64,000 nt of DNA from an uncultured beta proteobacterium (lineage in GTDB: Bacteria > Pseudomonadota > Gammaproteobacteria > Burkholderiales > SG8-39): NCBI GenBank assembly GCA_902826155.1, contig CADEDU010000012.1:26095-90094 (forward strand), given 5' to 3'. Numbering within the stretch: position 1 is the first letter of the stretch; the number at the start of each line of letters is the position of its first letter. Both the position numbers and the translations under genes were made by a program. This document shows positions 54,698 through 62,609 of the stretch, in pieces. A model generated the notes under the pieces. It had not been told where the DNA came from, searched no databases, and saw nothing but the letters and a program-made list of their open reading frames with translations.

Positions 54698-55002
54698 CGG
54701 CTCGTTCGACGACAGGATTGCGCTCGTAGCCAACTCGGCAAATCGAGTGACGGATAGCGTCGCGGTCGACCCACGACGCCTTTGAAAGAGAACATCTTCT
54801 TGGCCGTCGCGCCCCATTGACGCTCGACGCGATCCCGCCGCGCACGCACGAAACGAAATCCACGCGATTGACGCGCCGCTTCGCGCGTGCCTAGCATCTC
54901 CGCGCATTTGCCCTTCAGCGTTGCATTCGCTGAGAACGGTCGGATGGCGTCCGACGACCTGTACACCTCGTTAAGTACCGGGAACGAAGCCCGGGCACTC
55001 AA
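54583..55002 (-). CDS. possible hypothetical protein
   Basis: A minus-strand frame of 139 residues: MSARASFPVLNEVYRSSDAI, then KCAEMLGTREAARQSRGFRFVRARR and KKMFSFKGVVGRP. It is basic, with no family I know. The 3' end overlaps the FKBP gene by about 115 bases, so either the real gene is shorter or this is a chance frame. The rest of 54698-55150 has only the hairpin listed separately. Confidence 0.3.
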   Translation of the reverse strand: MSARASFPVLNEVYRSSDAIRPFSANATLKGKCAEMLGTREAARQSRGFRFVRARRDRVERQWGATAKKMFSFKGVVGRPRRYPSLDLPSWLRAQSCRRTSRQRFRNFERALSSTADTDVAGSTLVILQCTRMVLPASG

Positions 55003-55062
55003 TCGCTCGTAGTTCGCGCGTCCTGGCAGGAGGCATCCTCGCCGTCGCGCACCTTCACACCC

Positions 55063-55091
55063 CGGTACGGGATAGCACCACTCCCGTACCG
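55063..55091. promoter_or_regulatory. 10-bp inverted repeat before small genes
   Basis: CGGTACGGGA (55063-55072) and TCCCGTACCG (55082-55091) form a perfect inverted repeat with a 9-base centre, 60 bases upstream of the small gene at 55151. Operator or leader hairpin; no T-run follows. Confidence 0.6.
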
Positions 55092-55150
55092 CGGGCGCGT
55101 GGTCGCTTCCTTTGCGCTGGGGTTTTCATCACCAGACCAAAGGAGGCCAC

Positions 55151-55342
55151 ATGATCAGCTACGCTGAGCAGAAAGCTTTCGTCGTCACCGCGCGTTACGG
55201 CGTGGACGCACGCGAAGCCCCGCACTTCATCCAAACCATCGATACGCTGGCTCGCCAGGGACAAGTCGCGTACTCCGTACGCAACGAAATCCGCCGCGAG
55301 CTGAAGACCCAGGGCTATCGGCTTCCTCCACGCGCGCGATGA
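55151..55342 (+). CDS. small hypothetical protein
   Basis: 63 residues with an excellent ribosome-binding site (AGGAGGCCAC, then ATG). The product MISYAEQKAFVVTARYGVDA... is helical, with basic C-terminus (GYRLPPRAR). No family recognised. The stop overlaps an upstream in-frame ATG of the next gene, so both are likely co-translated. Confidence 0.65.
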   Translation: MISYAEQKAFVVTARYGVDAREAPHFIQTIDTLARQGQVAYSVRNEIRRELKTQGYRLPPRAR

Positions 55343-55353
55343 AGGGGGAAGCC

Positions 55354-55611
55354 ATGACCCTTCGCACTCTTCAGACCTTTCGCACCCCTCCTGCTGTGCG
55401 TTCTTGTCTTGCCCCGCACGGTGAAGTCCCCACCCGTTCGATCATTGCGCGTGCGCTTGCCACCTTCAGCATTCCTCAGCTCGAGGATACGGAGCGCGAG
55501 CTCACCGCGGCGATCCAGGATGGTCGGCTTCATCGTCAGGGCCAACAAGCGCTTACGAAAGTCCGCTCGACCTTGGCTAGGCGAAAGCTAGCCGCCGCCT
55601 TCGCCGAGTAG
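55354..55611 (+). CDS. small hypothetical protein
   Basis: About 85 residues from ATG 55354, preceded by AAGGGGGAA; ATG 55339 is the alternative and would overlap the previous stop. The second half is a helix pair (LEDTERELTAAIQDGRLHRQ, then ALTKVRSTLARRKLAAAF). No family recognised. Part of a run of small element genes. Confidence 0.6.
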   Translation: MTLRTLQTFRTPPAVRSCLAPHGEVPTRSIIARALATFSIPQLEDTERELTAAIQDGRLHRQGQQALTKVRSTLARRKLAAAFAE

Positions 55612-55675
55612 AGATGCCGAACGGCGTGATCCGGTGCAGCAATGCGCCGGTCGCGCTATCTGGCGGGAGACTTCG

Positions 55676-56185
55676 ATGACAGCGCTCACGCAACTCCTTC
55701 TTCCGTACGTTCTGTTGGGCTGCATCGCGCTTTGGCTGTTACGCAAGCGGGCCGTGAGGCTGCGCCTGCGTTATCGCCATTGGTGCGAGCAACTCGATGA
55801 GAAAGAGCGGATGAAGCGAATTCACGCAGCCGCTTGCGTTGCATATCGGGCATCGGGGCCGATGTCCCAGGCGGCGTTTCACACCGAAATGAAACCGACA
55901 ACGACGCCGCCAGGGCCGGCCGTGCCCGCGCATGCGACGCAGTCGGTCAACACGGGACACCGTTCGGCCGCTGTACCGCCGAGCACCCACTACGCCCGAT
56001 TCGATGTTCCCGCTTATGTCCGCAAGGGAATCCAGTTCGAGCTCTTCCCGCCGGCGGCTCCAGCATCACCGACGATCCAATGCGAGTTGAACAGCGCCGC
56101 GGCCACGGCGCGCGCGGCAGCACTGCCGCAACGCTCGCCCGATCGGATCGAAGTCGAAGAGCCGGTCGGCCTGCACGAGCAATAG
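55676..56185 (+). CDS. hypothetical membrane-anchored protein
   Basis: 169 residues. An N-terminal membrane helix (LLLPYVLLGCIALWLL) is followed by an arginine-rich stretch (RKRAVRLRLRYRHW), so the soluble part should stay in the cytoplasm. The rest is Pro/Ala/Thr-rich with no recognised domain. GCGGGAGA precedes the ATG. Followed by an intrinsic terminator. Confidence 0.6.
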   Translation: MTALTQLLLPYVLLGCIALWLLRKRAVRLRLRYRHWCEQLDEKERMKRIHAAACVAYRASGPMSQAAFHTEMKPTTTPPGPAVPAHATQSVNTGHRSAAVPPSTHYARFDVPAYVRKGIQFELFPPAAPASPTIQCELNSAAATARAAALPQRSPDRIEVEEPVGLHEQ

Positions 56186-56226
56186 GTTGCCCGATCGCGA
56201 ACGAATCACCTCAACGTATCCAACTC

Positions 56227-56253
56227 GAGGCAGCTTCGGCTGCCTCTTTTTTT
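56227..56253 (+). terminator. intrinsic terminator with UUCG loop
   Basis: GAGGCAGC (56227-56234), loop TTCG, GCTGCCTC (56239-56246) and seven Ts (56247-56253). A textbook Rho-independent terminator that ends the small-gene run before the next gene. Confidence 0.93.
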
Positions 56254-56276
56254 GCCCGAGAACAGGAGAAGAAATC

Positions 56277-56684
56277 ATGAACCTAGTCCTAATCACTGGC
56301 ACCGTGAGCAGCGTGCTCGCCGAGGGCGACGATCCCGCGGTGCTCATCGAGACCTTCGAAGACGCCCCGCAAGTCGTGTTGACCCGCGTGAGCGGAGCGG
56401 TCGCGTATGCAGAGGGCGAGCACATTGAAGCACGCGGGCGTCTCTTGACCGAATCGGTCTGCGTGGGCGGTACCGTGGTGTGCACGACAGATGGCAGGCC
56501 GATCCACCGCTCGGTCTTTCAGGCTGAATGCATCACCCCGATAGCCACCGACCAGTCGAACGTACACCACCACCGTTCGATGACGCTCGCACCCGCCGCT
56601 TTTCCTCGACCGGCCGCACTTCCGGTTCTGATTTCATCGAAGGAGTCCAATCATGGGCCGATCCCTGAGCTTCCCTGGCGGTGA
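56277..56684 (+). CDS. hypothetical protein, possibly OB-fold
   Basis: 135 residues after AGGAGAAG. The first ~95 residues alternate beta-type segments (NLVLITGTVSSVLAEGDDP, VVLTRVSGAVAYAEGEHIEA) in a way that resembles SSB/PriB OB folds; that is a guess from pattern only. The tail is Pro/Ala-rich. It overlaps the primase-like gene by 32 bases, so it could supply ssDNA binding for it. Confidence 0.55.
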   Translation: MNLVLITGTVSSVLAEGDDPAVLIETFEDAPQVVLTRVSGAVAYAEGEHIEARGRLLTESVCVGGTVVCTTDGRPIHRSVFQAECITPIATDQSNVHHHRSMTLAPAAFPRPAALPVLISSKESNHGPIPELPWR

Positions 56685-57753
56685 CGTCTTCGAGCGCGCC
56701 AAGCGCATTTCACTTAGCGCCTTCCTGGAACGCGAGCTGGGTGTCACGGCGAAGTGCCGCGGCCGCTTCGTACGGTTCTCGAGCTGTCCGGACGCCACGT
56801 GCCGAGCAGCGGTGAATCCTCGCAGCGAACGCCTACTGGTGCGGGACGATGCCGGTTTTCGCTGTTTTCGCTGTGGGGCGCGCGGCTCGATCATCGATGC
56901 GGCGATGCGGTTGTGGGGCCTTGCGACACCGTTGGATGCCGCACGTGCCGTGCTGAACGAACCGAACGCACCGCCGCGGATCCTGTGTCAGCCCGATCCT
57001 CGTTTGCTGGAGGAAGCGAGGCAGCACGAGTCTGTCCTCGTGGAAACGCTGCACCGTCTTCGTGCCGCAGCCGATCTGGCGGGCCAAGACGAACGCAATC
57101 TGCGCTATCTGTGCGAGGAGCGTGCCATTCCGCTGGCGGTAGTGCGCGAGGCACAGCATCGCCGCTTGCTTGGCTTCCTACCTTCATCGCGGCGCGCAGC
57201 CACCCGGCTGATCACCGAGCGCGTCGGTGGCGATCTGCTCACGCACTCAGGCCTTTGGAACTGTAGTCGTTCCGAATGCCCGTGGATCGCCTCGCGCCCG
57301 ATCGTGTTCTTCTTCCCTGGCATGACCGCCGCGGAATTTCGGTTGAATCGACGGCCGCGCACCGATGAGAAGAAGTGTTTGCAGCGCGGCAGCACCCAGT
57401 ACCCGTGGTTCTGGCGCGGAACCGATGCGACCCGTGCCATCGTCGTCGAGGGCTTCATCGATTTGCTCTCGGTCGTTGCGCTGGGTTATCCGGGACACGT
57501 CATCGGCGTACCGGGTTGCAACCACTGGGAGCCTGAGTGGTTCGCACGCATGCAAGCGCAAGGGGTGAGGCATATCGACATCGGCTTGGATGATGATGTG
57601 CAGTGTGCCGACAACCCCGGCCAGACCTGGGGCGCGTTCCTCGCCGAGTATCTCGATGAACTGGGCCTGGAGTACTGCATCACCAAGCATCCCGGTGGCG
57701 ACATGAACGATCTGTTGCGTGCGCGGCATGTCCCGCAAGCGATGTGTGCATGA
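56653..57753 (+). CDS. primase-like protein with CHC2 zinc finger and Toprim domain
   Basis: 366 residues. N-terminal zinc finger with Cys pairs in SSCPDATC and RCFRCGARG and the glycine-rich turn of CHC2 primases; middle linker; then a Toprim-like core (AIVVEGFIDLLSVVALGY, with acidic IGLDDDVQC). No helicase or DnaB-binding domain. It may prime replication of the transferred strand, as plasmid primases do. The CHC2 histidine is a Cys here. Followed by a terminator. Confidence 0.82.
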   Translation: MGRSLSFPGGDVFERAKRISLSAFLERELGVTAKCRGRFVRFSSCPDATCRAAVNPRSERLLVRDDAGFRCFRCGARGSIIDAAMRLWGLATPLDAARAVLNEPNAPPRILCQPDPRLLEEARQHESVLVETLHRLRAAADLAGQDERNLRYLCEERAIPLAVVREAQHRRLLGFLPSSRRAATRLITERVGGDLLTHSGLWNCSRSECPWIASRPIVFFFPGMTAAEFRLNRRPRTDEKKCLQRGSTQYPWFWRGTDATRAIVVEGFIDLLSVVALGYPGHVIGVPGCNHWEPEWFARMQAQGVRHIDIGLDDDVQCADNPGQTWGAFLAEYLDELGLEYCITKHPGGDMNDLLRARHVPQAMCA

Positions 57754-57787
57754 GTGTTATCGCGTAGCTCTGATCGTCAAACTTCAC

Positions 57788-57820
57788 AAAGCCGCTCGGA
57801 ACTCCCCGGGCGGCTTTTTT
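57788..57820 (+). terminator. intrinsic terminator after the primase gene
   Basis: AAAGCCGC (57788-57795) pairs with GCGGCTTT; the last Ts extend to 57820 as TTTTTT. Loop of about 14 bases with internal pairing. Ends the transcript carrying the primase-like gene. Confidence 0.88.
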
Positions 57821-57874
57821 GTTTCGGGGCGCCGAAACTTCTTCACGCGTTTCACCGGACGGGAATAAATGTTC

Positions 57875-57953
57875 GAAGGGGCAGGGATGTAGCCGAATCG
57901 ATCAACGCAGGCTCCTCCTCCTTGCGTGGCGTTCCTGCCCCTTCACTTTTTTT
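57875..57953 (+). ncRNA. candidate structured RNA with anti-Shine-Dalgarno loop
   Basis: An outer stem GAAGGGGCAGG (57875-57885) pairs perfectly with CCTGCCCCTTC (57934-57944). Inside it, ACGCA (57905-57909) pairs with TGCGT (57923-57927) and exposes CTCCTCCT, complementary to the AGGAGG of ribosome-binding sites. A run of seven Ts (57947-57953) follows the outer stem, so the RNA would end here as an intrinsic terminator. It resembles in logic the CCUCC-loop small RNAs known in alphaproteobacteria. It ends 33 bases before the TraU-like start, so it could also be an attenuator. No promoter identified. Confidence 0.45.
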
Positions 57954-57986
57954 CTTCACAATTTTCTTCACACGAGAGGTCGGGGC

Positions 57987-59054
57987 GTGGTGCGTCGATG
58001 CATCGAACCGGTGATGGGGCTTGTCCGCATGGCGGTATTCGCCAGCGTGATGACGGCCGCATCCCTCGTTCACGCACAAGCGAGTTTGCGCCCGATGAGC
58101 CCGCCAGAGATCGCCGGTCGGGTCAACTGGCAGCCCCAGTGCAGCAACTACGCGATCCTGGGGTATTGCTATTGCAACGGCGTGCCGTGCGCGTGGCATG
58201 TCGCGCACTACCTGCCGGTGTCCTTCATCGAAACCGTTCGCCGTCCCGGCGAAACGCTGGTCGTCGGGCTCGATTTCTCGCAGATGTCGCTCGCCGCCGG
58301 CGCAGGCCTTGCCGGGCATACCCGCCAGATCAACCAGGAGGGCATGGACAACACCTTCGAGGCGCGTAACTACTCGCTCCCCGAGCAGTACTTGCAGTGG
58401 GAAACCGGCTGCATGACCTGCAAGTCGAGCTACGCGAAGGTGCCTTACAGCGACACCTCGAACGGTTTGGTGGGTAACTGGGGCAGCGGCGCCTGCGGAA
58501 CGTTGAGCAACGTCCTCAACAAGCTCACCTCGTTTCAACGAGACAGCGGCTCGGGGCAGGGCACCTCGATGTCGCTCTACTACGCCAGCGAAGCCGATGC
58601 CTTGCATTGGCGTACCGGCTGCCGCGACGTGTCGCTGACGAATCTGCTGCGCTCGAACGCCTTCACCTGCGGCGCGAATGGCCTGGCCGAGTTTGCCGGA
58701 GCGGCCGAGCCGATGGCGCAACTCCTCGGTCGCGACGCGTGCATCGGCAATTGGAGTCCGCACTATCCGCGTCAGATGCGCACCCGCGGTCCGACTCAGG
58801 TGATCGCCGCCGCGGTCGCGGCGTACCGCAGCATCAGCATCGCGCGCACCGACACACAGACCTTCCCGTTTCCGGTGGATACCGCGGGGAAGTTCCAACT
58901 CGCCTATCCGAAGATCAGCCAGTGCGTAAGGCCGGGAAAACTCCCCCTGCCCACCGACATGCGACCGAGCCCCGATGGCGCATTCGGCTGGATCTACTGG
59001 CGACCGGTGAGCTGCTGCATCCCGTTCGAAGTCGTCGAGAACTGTTTCAGTTGA
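57987..59054 (+). CDS. TraU-like conjugal transfer protein (ICE type, TIGR03756-like)
   Basis: 355 residues from GTG 57987, with GAGAGG at a good distance; ATG 58014 is the alternative. Signal peptide LVRMAVFASVMTAASLVHAQ, then a cysteine-rich motif PQCSNYAILGYCYCNGVPCAW, HVAHYLP and RRPGETLV. This pattern (C..Y..LG.C...C...V.HY.P) is that of the TraU-like proteins of ICE transfer regions, exported and probably disulfide-bonded. Many later Cys pairs (GCMTC, SCC near the end) fit. It helps mating pair formation. Sequence is divergent from typical members. Confidence 0.75.
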   Translation: MVRRCIEPVMGLVRMAVFASVMTAASLVHAQASLRPMSPPEIAGRVNWQPQCSNYAILGYCYCNGVPCAWHVAHYLPVSFIETVRRPGETLVVGLDFSQMSLAAGAGLAGHTRQINQEGMDNTFEARNYSLPEQYLQWETGCMTCKSSYAKVPYSDTSNGLVGNWGSGACGTLSNVLNKLTSFQRDSGSGQGTSMSLYYASEADALHWRTGCRDVSLTNLLRSNAFTCGANGLAEFAGAAEPMAQLLGRDACIGNWSPHYPRQMRTRGPTQVIAAAVAAYRSISIARTDTQTFPFPVDTAGKFQLAYPKISQCVRPGKLPLPTDMRPSPDGAFGWIYWRPVSCCIPFEVVENCFS

Positions 59055-59209
59055 GTGAGAGTTGGTCAATGAACGTGCGAGGTGTCGCGCAGTGAATCGC
59101 ACGGTGCAAAACGCGCGCTGGCGAACGTCGGATGCTCGGGCGGTACGCGAGTGAGACATCGCGATACGTAGAAACGCGTGGTGCATCGCCACGCTGATGG
59201 GAGGAAGTG

Positions 59210-60406
59210 ATGGTGAGCACCACCGTGCCGTCATTCGAGGACTTCATCGCGGCGAACGAGCGCTCGGTGAAGGCGTTCGCTGCGAAGTTCGATCTGCCGC
59301 GCGACGAAGTGGTGAACACCGCCTATGTCGCCTGGAGCGAGGCGCGCGAGGTGTACTCCCCCAACCATCCCAGCCGCGCCAAGTTCAACACCTTTGCCGT
59401 CGATAAGCTGCACGGCATGCTGTTCGCCGGCACCACCGATCCGTGCGCGTTCGCCCAGAGCGCCGACACGAAGTACGAGGAATACGCGCTCGGCGATCAG
59501 AAGTTCTTCGAGCCCAGGGACCGTGGACTCGAATCGGGACGCGAGCCCGGCGGCGCGGTGGACGAGCTGGTCGAGGATTTCCTCACGCGCGCCTACAGCG
59601 ACCTGGCCTTCGACGATGCGATCCGCGGACATGCGGTCTACGCGCATCCGCACTATCGCGTCGTCATCGACGGGGTGCTGGCCAACATACCGCGCCCCGA
59701 GCTCGCGGCACGGCTCAGTCTCACGCCGCGGCGGGTCTATCAGATGCTCTACGAAATCGAGACGATCATCCGTCGCAACGATCCGATCCTGGATGATCGA
59801 TTAATCGCGATACCTCCGGACGGAGTGCTCGATGCCGATCCGGTCCGGCTCCGCAATCTGGGCTCGCTGTCGTTCAAACCGCTCAAAGAGCTCGATCGCG
59901 ATCTTCTCGTGGCAACCCTTCGCGTCCAGATCAAACACGGCCAGCTGGTGCCGGTGGTGATCGACCAGTTCTACCGGGTGCTGGTCGGTGATTACGAATG
60001 CGGTGCGGCGCACACGTTGGGCATTGCAGCGATCAAGACCATCCTGCGGCCGATCGGTCAGGGCAAGGAATCGCGCGACGATGAACGGTTCGCCGCGCTC
60101 AAGCGCGAGCTCGATCTCACCGACGCGCGCCCAACCTATCAGCTCGAGCTGATCGATTCGCTCAAGAAACGGGTGCAGAAGGGCTCGCTCGGGCCCCTGG
60201 TCGGGGCACGGCTTGCCCATCTGCCGTTGCGCCAGCAGGAGCATGTGACCGGGCAGCTCGGCTGGTACGTGACAGCGCTCGAGATCGACGAGGCCAACGA
60301 GCTGGTGGCGGCCCATCACGCCGGACGCCTGGATCGGGTGCTCGAGCGAATCGCCAACGCCATGCATGCCAAAGCCGATCGGGAGCGCGCAAAGAGGGCG
60401 CAGTAG
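59210..60406 (+). CDS. sigma-factor-like protein fused to a ParB-like domain
   Basis: 398 residues from ATG 59210, after GAGGAA. Residues ~30-70 look like sigma-70 region 2 (DEVVNTAYVAWSEAREVYSP, KFNTFAVDKLHGML). Residues ~155-185 form a helix-turn-helix like region 4 (IPRPELAARLSLTPRRVYQML). Residues ~215-280 follow the ParB/Srx-type N-terminal fold: SLSFKPLKELDRDLL, HGQLVPVVIDQ, RVLVGDYECGAAHTLGI. I know no standard family with this order. It is followed by a NusA-like gene with no gap. Role in element transcription or partitioning is inferred. Confidence 0.6.
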   Translation: MVSTTVPSFEDFIAANERSVKAFAAKFDLPRDEVVNTAYVAWSEAREVYSPNHPSRAKFNTFAVDKLHGMLFAGTTDPCAFAQSADTKYEEYALGDQKFFEPRDRGLESGREPGGAVDELVEDFLTRAYSDLAFDDAIRGHAVYAHPHYRVVIDGVLANIPRPELAARLSLTPRRVYQMLYEIETIIRRNDPILDDRLIAIPPDGVLDADPVRLRNLGSLSFKPLKELDRDLLVATLRVQIKHGQLVPVVIDQFYRVLVGDYECGAAHTLGIAAIKTILRPIGQGKESRDDERFAALKRELDLTDARPTYQLELIDSLKKRVQKGSLGPLVGARLAHLPLRQQEHVTGQLGWYVTALEIDEANELVAAHHAGRLDRVLERIANAMHAKADRERAKRAQ

Positions 60407-61378
60407 ATGCGCATGTCCTCGGCCGCCGCGCTGTTGGATGACGCGGTCCATCGTATCGGTCTGCCAGCGGAGACGCTCATCTGGTTACTGGAGAGCGAGA
60501 TCGAGGCCTACTACCTCGCGCGCGGCCAATATGCGCGGGCGCGGGTGAGTCTCACCGCTGGTGTTCCGAAAGTGGAGGCGGTGGAGATCGCGCCGGTCGG
60601 TGCTATGTGGCCTGAGCAGCGCTTCGCCTCGGTATGGCAACCGTCACCGGACGCCTTTCGGCGCGTGGTCGACGACTACGCCCGTCATCAGATCGGTCAA
60701 CTGGGTTGGGAGGTTACGCGGGCGCGTTGCGTCGCGATCAAAGACCAATATAGTTTGGTTGAGTTGTCCGACCATCCTGCGCTCGAGGGCGAGATCGCGG
60801 TGTTGCCGAACGCATTGCTCGGCGCGAGAGAGGCGAGCCTCTGGCGCAAGGGGATGGAGCGCTACGTGGCGGTGTATCAACCGCGCCGCGAACACTACGA
60901 TGGCGCCGAACCGTGGCGCGCGCTCGAGCCGCGCTTCCTGGCCACGCGCCGGCACAGCATCTTTCTGCGGTCGTTGGTGCGTAACTTCGTCGGCATCTTC
61001 CCGCGCGCCGAGATCATCGGCGAGTTCGGGCTGTTGATCCTCGATTCGGACACGGACTTGGGAGCCTTCCTGGGCAAGGGTGGTGAGAACGTGCGGGCAC
61101 TGGCCGAGCTTGCGGGCCTCACCGCAATCAAGGTCGCCCATGAGCCAAGCTCTCCGCGTCCGGAGGGACGCTTGAAGAGCGCGATCGAGCAGATCACGCC
61201 GGTTCGCCCAGCCGATGTAGCGATCACGCCACCAGCGCGAGAGCAAGATCCGTGGACGATCGCGGTGCGCGAAGACGAAACCAAGCGGCTGCTCGGACGA
61301 AACGGCAATCGGCTCACCATGATCGCGCGGCTTGCCGGTGTGCGCGTACGGGTCGAGTCTCGACGCATGGGAGGATAG
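60407..61378 (+). CDS. NusA-like protein lacking C-terminal repeats
   Basis: 323 residues; ATG directly after the previous stop. N-terminal helix pair resembles NusA's RNA polymerase-binding domain (AETLIWLLESEIEAYYLARGQYARARVSL). Then an S1-like half (EGEIAVLPNALLGARE... YVAVYQPRR), KH1 with GxxG loop GKGG (223-226) and KH2 with GRNG (297-300). E. coli NusA is 495 residues with two acidic repeats at the end, which are missing. It may bind nascent element RNA and polymerase. A NusA paralog on a mobile element is unusual. Confidence 0.65.
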   Translation: MRMSSAAALLDDAVHRIGLPAETLIWLLESEIEAYYLARGQYARARVSLTAGVPKVEAVEIAPVGAMWPEQRFASVWQPSPDAFRRVVDDYARHQIGQLGWEVTRARCVAIKDQYSLVELSDHPALEGEIAVLPNALLGAREASLWRKGMERYVAVYQPRREHYDGAEPWRALEPRFLATRRHSIFLRSLVRNFVGIFPRAEIIGEFGLLILDSDTDLGAFLGKGGENVRALAELAGLTAIKVAHEPSSPRPEGRLKSAIEQITPVRPADVAITPPAREQDPWTIAVREDETKRLLGRNGNRLTMIARLAGVRVRVESRRMGG

Positions 61379-61381
61379 TTC

Positions 61382-61900
61382 GTGTCGAGCACGGTCATCT
61401 GCGTAATTGGCATCGCATCGACCCTGGCCAGTGTTCAACCGAAGCTTGCGCCGGACACGCGCAATTGGATCGCCGGCAACGTCTGTGCGGCCGCGAACGA
61501 TGCTGCGGTCGATCCGCGCCTGTTGGTCGCCTATCTGCTGACCGAGAATCGTGGCATCGATCTATGGTCGATCCGGCCAGCGGCGCTTGGCAACGATCAT
61601 GGGTTGTTTCAGATCAACAGCTACTTCCAGAAGAGCCGCCCGCACTTGCGCGATGTGCATCATCCCTACTACGGTGCGCTGACTGCCGCACAGGTGATGA
61701 AGGACAACCTGAAGCAGTTCGGGTGGACGTGGCAGGCGTTTGCAGCCTATTGGTCACCCGGACAATCGCAAGCAGGGACGCCAGCCGCGCGCGCGTACTA
61801 CGCGCGTTACGCAACGAACTATCAGCTTGCAAATCGATTCTTCACGCAAGCCGGCAACAGCGAACAGCCCCGAACCTCGGTTCAAGGTCACAAGCAATGA
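61382..61900 (+). CDS. VirB1-like lytic transglycosylase
   Basis: 172 residues from GTG 61382. It has a short hydrophobic start and a lysozyme-like domain: catalytic Glu55 in AYLLTENRGID, then GNDHGLFQINSYF and NLKQFGWTWQAFAAYW. It cleaves peptidoglycan between MurNAc and GlcNAc to open the wall for the transfer channel. It starts 4 bases after the NusA-like gene. The signal sequence is weak, so export is not certain. Confidence 0.82.
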   Translation: MSSTVICVIGIASTLASVQPKLAPDTRNWIAGNVCAAANDAAVDPRLLVAYLLTENRGIDLWSIRPAALGNDHGLFQINSYFQKSRPHLRDVHHPYYGALTAAQVMKDNLKQFGWTWQAFAAYWSPGQSQAGTPAARAYYARYATNYQLANRFFTQAGNSEQPRTSVQGHKQ

Positions 61901-61912
61901 TCTTGTAGCAAC

Positions 61913-62425
61913 CTAGAAACCGATCCGCCGCTTCGGTGGTTCTGGCGGTGGAACCATCAGTTTCTTGATCAGGGCGTAGATTTCAGCAACCGCCTCATCG
62001 GTAAGATCGAGCTTGCGCTCGAGGCGGGAGAGTTTTGCGGCAAGCTCCTTATGCGTGGCAAGCAACTCACGCAGTCGCACGAATGCGCGCACGACAAGGA
62101 TGCTCATCTCAACCGCCCGCTCGGAGCGAAGGACACTTGCGAGTTGGAGCGCGCCGTGCTCAGTGAAGGCATAGGGAGCCGTTCGTCGACCACCCCAACT
62201 TGAGATCACGGATTGTGATCTCAAGTCTTTCCACTCCTGCGCGCTGAGTTGAAACATGAAATCGGGCGGGAAGCGCTCGGCGTTGCGCTTCACCGCTTGC
62301 ACGAGCGCGCGGGTCTCGACGTCGCACAGCGCAGCGAGATCCCCATCGAGGAGGACACGCAACCCGCGGACTACGCGGATCTGTCCGCTCACGGACTCGA
62401 TAGGTACGACACCCGTACTTTTCAT
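61913..62425 (-). CDS. ORF6N domain protein
   Basis: 170 residues. The ORF6N domain lies at the N-terminus: RVVRGLRVLLDGDLAALCDVETRALVQAVKRNAERFPPDFMFQL, and AYAFTEHGALQLASVL-type region (here PYAFTEHGALQLAS). A coiled-coil-like helix (ELAAKLSRLERKLDLTDEAV) and a Pro/Arg tail follow. Members occur in phages, elements and near restriction genes; function unknown, probably DNA-binding. It is transcribed against the transfer genes. Confidence 0.88.
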   Translation of the reverse strand: MKSTGVVPIESVSGQIRVVRGLRVLLDGDLAALCDVETRALVQAVKRNAERFPPDFMFQLSAQEWKDLRSQSVISSWGGRRTAPYAFTEHGALQLASVLRSERAVEMSILVVRAFVRLRELLATHKELAAKLSRLERKLDLTDEAVAEIYALIKKLMVPPPEPPKRRIGF

Positions 62426-62426
62426 A

Positions 62427-62595
62427 GGCCAGTTATATCGCGAGATCGGCTGATCGACCAGTTGTCGCGCAGGCTCGCAATGTCAAACCTTGACGGGGCT
62501 TCTACCCAGCGGCGGAATTCGCTGGCCTCGCTTCACTCCCCAGGAATAAATGGTTGAAGCGCGCCACTAGCCGGCACACCGCCAGTTATCGCGCG
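62427..62595 (+). repeat. imperfect repeats GCCAGTTAT-CGCG between divergent genes
   Basis: Similar words occur three times in the same direction: GGCCAGTTATATCGCG (62427), GACCAGTTGTCGCGC (62456) and GCCAGTTATCGCGCG (62581). They frame the space between the divergent ORF6N gene and the next gene and could be operators of one regulator. Nothing else is seen in this 184-base gap. Confidence 0.45.
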
Positions 62596-62609
62596 AACAG
62601 GAGAGCGCG

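Noticed and set aside
57819..57986. N-terminal extension of the TraU-like protein
   Set aside because: It would run across a terminator hairpin and the T-run and hide the signal peptide; a start at 57987 or 58014 gives a normal exported protein.
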